A DNA stretch of 64,000 nt from Undaria pinnatifida. Lineage: Eukaryota > Sar > Phaeophyceae > Laminariales > Alariaceae. Below, piece by piece: positions 57,561-64,000 of this stretch. The translations under genes were made by a program, and so were the position numbers. The stretch lies in the NCBI GenBank assembly GCA_012845835.1, contig JABAKD010000016.1, positions 6,789,919 to 6,853,918 on the forward strand, written 5' to 3'. Under the pieces are notes generated by a model that was given only the letters and a program-made list of their open reading frames with translations, was not told the origin of the DNA and searched no databases. Position 1 is the first letter of the stretch; the number at the start of each line of letters is the position of its first letter.

Positions 57561-58544
57561 ATATCACCTGCATTGTATTGTTTATTATTCTAGCAGATTT
57601 GACGTTATAGCTAAGTAATTTGTTGTACGAGTACATGATTCGCAAGATAGAACATTTCAATCGATAGGTACAACCATGCAATTGCCATGATTTTACCGTG
57701 CCGGTGTGGGGCTCTGACATCGCTCATTGTAAGAAAGAGATACATATTGCAAAATACAACAGGCGAGGTGATGTGGTCATGCAACGTCACCACCATTGAG
57801 CACGAGGGGAAGAAGTGCAAATATATTATATACCGTATATATCGATATGTTTTAGGATAAGTTATATACGTTCATTATACATTTGAAGGCTTTTCGTGGG
57901 CGGGGTAATCGATCGGCCTTTCATCTAATACCCCGGCAGGCCAGCAGATAACACGTTCACATCCGTTAGATTATTCCTTAGACTAATCCACCGTTTCCTG
58001 CGCCAACCATAATAATGTCGAAAAAGCCGTGAATAGCTCTCGTTTCACGAATCTTCCTTGTTCCTTTTCTTTCCGTTGGATCGCGGATCGCGGATCGTGA
58101 TTTCAGTATCTCATATATCTCACCCCCCCCCCCCTGCAAACAATTAAGAAACAAAGACATCATCTTTCACTAACGAAAACAAAATTGGCGCTAAAAGCTC
58201 ACCCAACCATTGCAAGGGAACAAATACATAACATAAACAACCTTTGTCAAGGATGTACGCCTGTCGCGCGAGTCCGCCATTCCAACCTTTACTTTGCAGA
58301 CTATGATGACCTCTATAGACTACCTCTGTTCTGTAGACTATTCTGGAGAACAGATCGATCCTCCCTGTGCGTTTAAAATTCTAGAAAAAAATATTCGGGC
58401 TGTTGTTTACGGAGTACTTCTTTTTTTGCATTTATTTGCTTCCCCTTCCGAGAGGGCTTCTCTCACACGAAAAAAAAACACACTTGACTGAAAAAAATGA
58501 GGTCAAGTTCAGAAAATTGAGCAAGATATAAATACATACCTGGT
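57561..58544. other. Gene-free stretch
   Basis: 57895-57950 resembles the 27-kb tandem unit (GGGTAATCGATCGGCCTTTCA). GGATCGCGGATCG is duplicated at 58078. TACCTGGTA at 58537-58545 abuts the next fold-back arm. Confidence 0.35.
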
Positions 58545-59497
58545 ATATATTGCTCTCCCTTACTCAAACGCCCCACCAAATATCGAAATCCGCCACATTA
58601 ATAAATACTTCACGCACAGGATATCACCTCATTATCTTTCGAGAGCCATCCATGCCGCTGTGTCCCCCCCCCCCCCCCCCGCCTCGAACGCCCCCTTCTT
58701 CCCCATCACCCGCACCATCGCCTAGACCTAGCACCACACGTATAACAAACCCCTCACCTAAAGCCCTTCCTCCCCCCCGCCCCCCCCCCCGCCCCCACAC
58801 CCCCCACCTCCCCCCCAACCCATCCCAACCCCACCCCCTCGAACACTCCACCCTCTCTTTACTCACTGATTGTACGGCTTACCCCAGGATATACATGATA
58901 AACTGATGTATTATTTCCAAAACCGTCACATTTATCCCCTCAAAATAATGTATAGTTTCCAGGCACATATTGAGCTGCCCCCCCCGCCCCTCCCCCCCCC
59001 CCCCCCCCCCCGCCCCAACCTCCCCCCCCCGCCCCCAATAATATACTGGTGCCAAAACCGTCAGATTTATCCCCTCGAAAGGATTCATTGCTTACATGCA
59101 TAAATTGCCCCCTTTCCCCCCCCCCCCCCCCCCCTCCAAACCCGCTCGCTTTTGATCAAAACCAGGCCCCCACGTCCTTCAAAACTCCGCCCCACCCCCC
59201 TCACCGGTTATTCGACTTACAAGATTCACTTGATAAAAGGATACATTTCCCTTCACAGCTGTCAGATTTTGTCCCCCTCAGAAACGGGTTTTATAGTCTC
59301 CGCGCACAGACTGACTAAAATCATCCTGTTGACCCTGATAGCTACACTGTAGTTGTAAGGGGAGTCGCCGACCTATATCCTTAATGAGGACACACAACTC
59401 GTAATGCGCGCGATCGGAGTATCACACACAGCTTGCAAAGATGAGTTTCGACGAAATCTTCGATCTCACAGCTGGAGTGTATTTTCATTTTTTATAA
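58545..59497 (+). mobile_element. Fold-back element arm 4, left half of a large hairpin
   Basis: Same modules as 48885-49800 and highly similar to it. C runs at 58664-58680, 58766-58805, 58978-59012 and 59117-59135. Its A/T end meets an inverted arm only about 10 bp away. Confidence 0.75.
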
Positions 59498-59507
59498 TAT
59501 ATTATAA

Positions 59508-60095
59508 AACAAAATACACTCCATCTGTGAGATCGAAGATTTTGTCGAAACTCATCTTTGCAAGCTGTGTGTGATACTCCGATCGCGCGTATTACGGGTT
59601 GTGTGTCCTCGTTAAGGATGTAGGTCGGCGACTCCTCTTGGAACTACAATAGGTAGCTTGTACCAGGGTCAACAGGGTGATGTCAATCGATCTGTGCGCG
59701 GAAACTATAAAACCCGTTTTCGAGGGGGACAAAATCTGACAGTTGTCGAAGGAAATATTCTACAAAAATGAAGACGCACTCCAGCTACGTAGCTGTGAGA
59801 TCGAAGATTTTGCCAAAACTCTCATCTTTGCAAGCTGTGTGTGATACTCCGATCGCGCGTATTACGGGTGTGTGTCCTCATTAAGGATATAGGTCGGCGG
59901 CTCCCCTTTCAACTACAGTGTAGCTTGTACCAGAGGGTCAACAACAGGGTGATGTTAGGCAGTCTGTGCGCGGAAACTAAGAAACCCGTTTTTGAGGGGG
60001 ACAAAATCTGACAGCTGTGGAAGGAAATGCATCAGTTTATCAAGTGTATCCTGTAAGTCGCACTCGTATAGCCGGTGAGGAGAGGGCGGAGCTTA
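59508..60095 (-). mobile_element. Fold-back element arm 4, right half, with the end unit duplicated
   Basis: 59508-59760 and 59762-60095 are two tandem inverted end units (ACTCCA...GTGAGATCGAAGATTTTG, GATCGCGCGTATTACGGG, GTGCGCGGAAACTA). In the second, ACGTAGCT is added after CTCCAGCT (about 59773-59784). Confidence 0.7.
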
Positions 60096-60154
60096 TATGA
60101 AATAATAATAATTAATTTTAGGGAAAAAAAGTACTGAAAACGGGGGAAAAAAAA

Positions 60155-60222
60155 CAAGCCTGGCCGGACTCGAACCGACAATATCTGCCTTAGAAGGGCA
60201 GCGGGGCGTGTGGGCTATATAT
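60155..60222 (-). tRNA. tRNA-Arg(UCU)-like sequence, probably a pseudogene or SINE head
   Basis: The minus strand has an anticodon arm CTGCC-CTTCTAA-GGCAG (anticodon TCT) and a T-arm GTCGG-TTCGAGT-CCGGC, followed by CAGGCTTG and a T run that could end Pol III transcription. The 5' half is poor: the D-arm position reads TAGCCCACACGCC, and I cannot find a 5' acceptor strand pairing with CAGGCTT. Confidence 0.35.
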
Positions 60223-60260
60223 GGTACATACTCGTACAACAGCGGGTATATACCACCGCG

Positions 60261-61440
60261 GTCGCCCCGGTGGCGTATCATCATCAGGTAATTATCCTCG
60301 AGCCTGGTATAGGGCGGGTTCCGAGGTAAAGCCGGATTTTTTTCACGAGATTTCAGAACGCGGCAACCACGAGGATTTGAGCTCTGAAAAATTGCACAAA
60401 CTTCCGCTAGGTTATGGGGATTACGAAGATATACTTTTTTTTTTATTCGGCCGTCGTGATGGTGAGTTACTCGCGAATAATTGGCTAAAATTGAGGTAAA
60501 ATAGCATCCGCGGGCAGCCCGAGAAAATTTCAAACACCTCCGAATCTTATAAAATTTTCAGGTTATGGTAATTTTGGGGTGTAGATCACGAATCCGTCGT
60601 TAGATTTTTGATCGGGATCGATTTGACCTTGATACAGCTGCGCAAAGATACGTGCAAAAAGAGGGCATAACCTGGGATTTACTAGGGATTAGACTGAAAA
60701 ACTCCCACCCGTGGAAAACGATCCACACGTTGATTAGAGCTCTGTGAAACTTCGATTTGAGGTGATTTTAGGGTGGGGAACACGAAGATATCAGTGGATT
60801 GTCCTAGTTATGCTTTTGGAATCGACTTACGGCTGCCCAAAAGCTGACCTTAGTTAGTTGAGCAATTTCAAATTTCCTGGGATTTTTTATTCTCGGTTCC
60901 GGGCTCGAGTTTTTGTCTGAACAACTTTCTGAGTGGCTCTACCCCCCCTAATTCGACCAAGCGGAAGCGATTGCCGCCGAGTCCGAGAAAAAAAAAGTTC
61001 GGCAATGCGGAGAAGAAAAAAAAATATCCGGAGGGGAACTTTTTTTTTTTGGGACATTTTTTTAAACGTCGTATTTGGCCGTTTAAAAGCGAACCACGAA
61101 GTCGATTTTTTTTTTTTTCTTATTCCAAGCTCGGAAGAGCAGTCCGGCTTTAGGTCGGAACCCGCCATAGGTCAGTTTCGTGAGTTCGAGCCCCGCCGAG
61201 TGCATACTCGTACAAATTCGTTGGGACTTTTTCTTGTGCGCAAACTGGCTCGCGGAAAGCGCGAGAGCGTAAGCTAGCAACACTCGATGAAAAATCGACG
61301 AGCAGTGGGACTGCTGAACCCTATGCGCGATAAAAATTGAAGGCAAGAGCCAGGGGGGAGAAGGGACGACACCTACCTGTGACCACGGCTTGTTGTCCAG
61401 AAGCTGGAAAGTAAAGTGTGAGAAAAAAAAGAAAAAAAAA
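60261..61440 (+). mobile_element. tRNA-derived SINE, family B, copy 1, split by a DNA transposon
   Basis: The head GTCGCCCCGGTGGCGTATCA...CTCGAGCCTGGTATAG (60261-60312) continues at 61167 with ATAGGTCAGTTTCGTGAG, GTTCGAGCCCCGCC (B box), the body CGATGAAAAATCGACGAGCAG, TGCTGAACCCTATGCGCGATAAAAA and an A-rich tail to 61440. The intact copy at 62188-62500 has these parts adjoining. Confidence 0.75.
60313..61166. mobile_element. 854-bp DNA-transposon-like element nested in a SINE
   Basis: 24-bp terminal inverted repeats (GGCGGGTTCCGA...AAAGCCGGA, 22 of 24 matching) with ATAG duplicated outside each end (60309-60312, 61167-61170). The empty site is preserved in the SINE at 62450-62470. The interior has no transposase and contains three degenerate modules of about 155-190 bp (AGGT...GGGGT/GGGGA...ACGAAGATA at about 60410, 60560 and 60757). 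Confidence 0.75.
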
Positions 61441-61694
61441 CACCGTCGAAAGGAGAGTATCGACGGAACACCAGACAAAAATAAAAACTAGACTACCCGC
61501 CCTTTAACATAAGACCAGAAACTCAACCTGACGCTTTTCCGAAGGAATGAGAAATTCGGGAACGGTTATATTAAGTTCAGTGCGGAACACAACCTTATCT
61601 CAAATAGGAATAGGAACTCTAACGGGTGGCAGTATCTCTATTTCTTATCATCGTAAACAGCGGGTTGGTACTTTGCATATTATAGACCGTACAA

Positions 61695-61725
<31 letters not shown>

Positions 61726-61861
61726 GCTACTGCTACTACTACTGCTACTACTACTGCTACTACTCTGTGCTGTTATAATTGTTTACATGCTTCGAAGTAG
61801 TATACTACGGTAAGAAAATGAGCGTTGATTGGTTGATCTAACGAAAGGCCACCTGGCATTT
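61441..61861. other. Gene-free stretch with a (CTA)n microsatellite
   Basis: (CTA)n with CTG interruptions at 61695-61766, giving a poly-leucine frame. No gene. Confidence 0.5.
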
Positions 61862-62010
61862 ATATAATATTAGAGTGTATTTTCATTTTTTATAATATTA
61901 TAAAAAATGAAACTACACTCCAGCTGTGAGATCGAAGATTTTGTCGAAACTCATCAAGCTGTGTGTGATACTCCGATCGCGCGTATTACGGGTTGTGTGT
62001 GAAAACAAGA
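61862..62010. mobile_element. Short fold-back end pair
   Basis: AGAGTGTATTTTCATTTTTTATAATA is followed by its inverse and 90 bp of right-hand end unit. This is the smallest version of the head-to-head arm junction. Confidence 0.6.
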
Positions 62011-62187
62011 AATTCGGAAGCATATCTACATCATATACATTAGAAAGGACGCTCTTAATGTTGTGCTTCGGAGTAGAATAGAACGCACTTTCTTTTTTTC
62101 ATTTTCCCAGTAAGAAATCCAGGCTGGGCCAACGTCCCGTCCCTTGTACCCACGTACGTGTCAACCGTATTATAATAAGGCGACCAT

Positions 62188-62500
62188 GTTTTTTTTTTTT
62201 TTTTTCTTGCGCACTTTTACTTTCCAGCTTCTGGACAAGCCGTGCGTGGTCACAGGTGTCATCCCTTCTACTCCCCGGTTCTTGCCTTCAATTTTTATCG
62301 CGCGTAGGGTTCAGCAATCCCACTGCTCGTCGATTGTTCATCGAGTGTTGCTAACTCACGCTCTCGCGCTTTCCGCAAGTCAATTTGTCCACAAGAAAAA
62401 GTCCCAACGAATTTATACGAGTATGCACTCGGCGGGGCTCGAACTCACGAAACTGACCTATACCAGGCTCGAGGATAACCTGATACGCCACCGGGGCGAC
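62188..62500 (-). mobile_element. tRNA-derived SINE, family B, copy 2 (intact)
   Basis: The minus strand begins GTCGCCCCGGTGGCGTATCAGG and has GTTCGAGCCCCGCC (B box), core CCTACGCGCGATAAAAATTG, tail CCAGAAGCTGGAAAGTAAAAG and a 17-18-bp poly-A end (T run at 62189-62205). Confidence 0.75.
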
Positions 62501-63225
62501 CGGCTCTGTATATAGCCACGGCACATCAAAAAGCGGGAATACGAGCCTATACAATAATATTGACGGTTAATTAATATAGAGCGTTCCATGGGCTTTCACG
62601 TATTATGGGTATGTTCGCACTTTGATGTCTGATTCGCTTTGCACGCGTTCCATTGGCTTTCACTTTTGGTATATATACATAAGACGTTCGGTGCCTGCTT
62701 CGCTTTGTACTAGTCCAATTGGCTTCAACCCTGCAAGTTAGAGGTGTGGGAGCGCGTTGTGAAGCGTCGCATGTTCGATCCATTCTCCGGGAGGATTTGG
62801 TTCCACCCGATCTTTCCACGAATTTGCATATTATACGGCATTTGAGGGCGGGCTACTGCTGTAGTACAAGTGTTACGGTATCCCCTATCCCCCGTTGCGA
62901 CATATGATTTATAGGAAGTGTCTCCTCATTAGCTGGGAGGCATTATCGTCTGCCTGGATGAGGGGAACTCCCCCCCTTCTCTCAGAAGGCATCATCAGGT
63001 CGATAGCAAGAAGAAACTAACTCAAGAGAAAACAACGCCCAAAGCAACCCTCGTGTAAGTGACCAGTGCAGAGCACAGCCAGAGGCGCCCCTGCATACTC
63101 GTAGCAGTAGGTAGTCCCTAAGATGGAATTGCCTCATACCTTCACAGATACCCCTGGTGAGCTTTTTTGTTGACCACCAGCCCATAGGTACGAGCATACA
63201 TGCACACGTACCTCGTGCGAAAAAT
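62501..63225. other. Gene-free stretch
   Basis: GCGTTCCATTGGCTTTCAC-like words recur at about 62581, 62646 and 62712 (tandem, about 65 bp). No supported gene. Confidence 0.4.
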
Positions 63226-63303
63226 GTCTACAACTACAACTACAACTAAAACTACAACTAAAACTACAACGACAACTACAACTGCAACTACAACTACAAC
63301 AGT
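63226..63303. repeat. (ACAACT)n/(ACAACTAAA) microsatellite
   Basis: About 12 units of ACAACT with ACTAAA variants. Confidence 0.8.
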
Positions 63304-63625
63304 TGCTACCGCAACCAACAAACAATAACAGGGTGCAGCAAGCATCTGCCTTGACGTAGAGACATAGAATTGAGACACTGAACAGGTACCAGGCTACGTT
63401 ATTTTCTATTTCTTGCAATGCCGTTGCTTGGCGACACCCACCACTACCAACTCTACTAGTACTGGGGTGGCACGACCGCCTATTATAATGGAGCTATCGC
63501 CAACTTTCGGACGAAACAGCCGCAACGATAAGTAGCAGCTACGTTCCAGCACATACACACACATCCAAAGAACATTCAATATATGTACAATACGTATACA
63601 GCAAACACACAAATAGTAGCGTAGC
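63304..63625. other. Gene-free stretch
   Basis: No supported gene or repeat before the G-rich tract. Confidence 0.3.
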
Positions 63626-63905
63626 CAGAGGGGGGCGAGGGGGAAGGCCGAGGGGGGGGTGGGGTGGGCGCGGAGGAGACGGGGGGGGAATCGGTGGGAA
63701 AAGAGGTGGGAGGTGGTCGCGAAGGAGACAGGAGGGCGGGCGGGGGCGGATGGTGGGCGAGAGGCTTGGGGGGGAGGAGGCCGGGCAGGGGGGGGTGGGG
63801 AGTCCGAGAGGGAGGAGGGGGGGGGGGGGGGGGCGACAAGGTGGGGGTGGAGGGCGGCGGTAGGCGGGGGGGGGAGGGGGGGGGGCATGGGGGGGGGGGG
63901 GGCGA
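63626..63905. repeat. 280-bp polypurine, G-run-rich tract
   Basis: Multiple GGGG to G(12) runs on the plus strand, nearly free of T. Strong G-quadruplex potential. The proline-rich minus-strand frame is compositional. Confidence 0.8.
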
Positions 63906-64000
63906 AAGATACAAAGAGCGCACCTGTTAACATGGGCCGTCTACGACGTATCGCTGGTAACTGCGTGATCTGCTATCTTGGCCCCTCCGCACTCCTCCCT

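Noticed and set aside
61547-61813. Open frame with a long leucine run, like a membrane segment
   Set aside because: The leucines come from (CTA)n/(CTG)n repeats.
63406-63933. Proline-rich 175-codon open frame on the minus strand
   Set aside because: Mostly translation of the G-rich tract at 63626-63905.

Overview
This window looks like nuclear DNA from a large, repeat-rich, intron-containing eukaryotic genome. A multicellular alga such as a brown alga would fit (long phase-consistent introns with GTGAGT donors, many CAG/CTG and CTA microsatellites, TTAGGG-type telomeric motifs, many mobile elements), but nothing here proves the lineage. I see no bacterial operons, no CRISPR array and no rRNA gene.

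One gene model is well supported: a four-exon, minus-strand gene at 1181-5420. It encodes a 419-residue putative membrane protein of no family I recognise. Its exons join in frame at canonical splice sites. A few weaker coding-like stretches are given with low confidence (10188-10342, 14380-14760, 42282-42482, 44157-44429, 45020-45403 and 50210-50695).

The rest is mostly mobile DNA and tandem repeats. Layout: 1-5.4 kb, the gene; 5.7-6.1 kb, a miniature LTR-like element; 6.3-7.2 kb, an 882-bp inverted-repeat element; 8.9-9.3 kb, a tRNA-headed SINE; 14-17 kb, tandem and satellite-like repeats; 19.5-22.7 kb, tandem repeats, LTR fragments and the first fold-back arm; 23-29 kb, dispersed modules F/G, a long polypyrimidine tract, a 214-bp tandem duplication and a three-unit tandem array; 29.5-34 kb, a SINE, an inverted-repeat element and an LTR pair with a nested TA-flanked element; 36.9-38.2 kb, a 195-bp satellite; 38.2-40.4 kb, duplicated segments, two SINEs and an inverted-repeat element holding telomeric repeats; 42.7-43.8 kb, a SINE split by a composite LTR insertion with a matching target-site duplication; 45.8-49.8 kb, AT-rich and fold-back repeats; 49.9-51 kb, a GC-rich block between direct repeats; 52.6-54.7 kb, a 2.1-kb element with long terminal inverted repeats and a 6-bp duplication; 55-60.1 kb, a cluster of fold-back arms rich in poly-C/poly-G; 60.1-62.5 kb, a tRNA-like sequence and two SINEs, one split by an 854-bp transposon; 63.6-63.9 kb, a G-rich tract.

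The strongest unexplained signal is a 9-bp palindrome-like motif, TACC(A/T)GGTA. It occurs at least 12 times where about 0.5 is expected. At two loci, comparison with paralogous repeats shows that exactly 7 bp (TA duplicated around CCWGG) was added. This looks like excision footprints of a TA-targeting DNA transposon whose intact form I do not see here. All coordinates of repeats are by eye; no alignment or database search was run.
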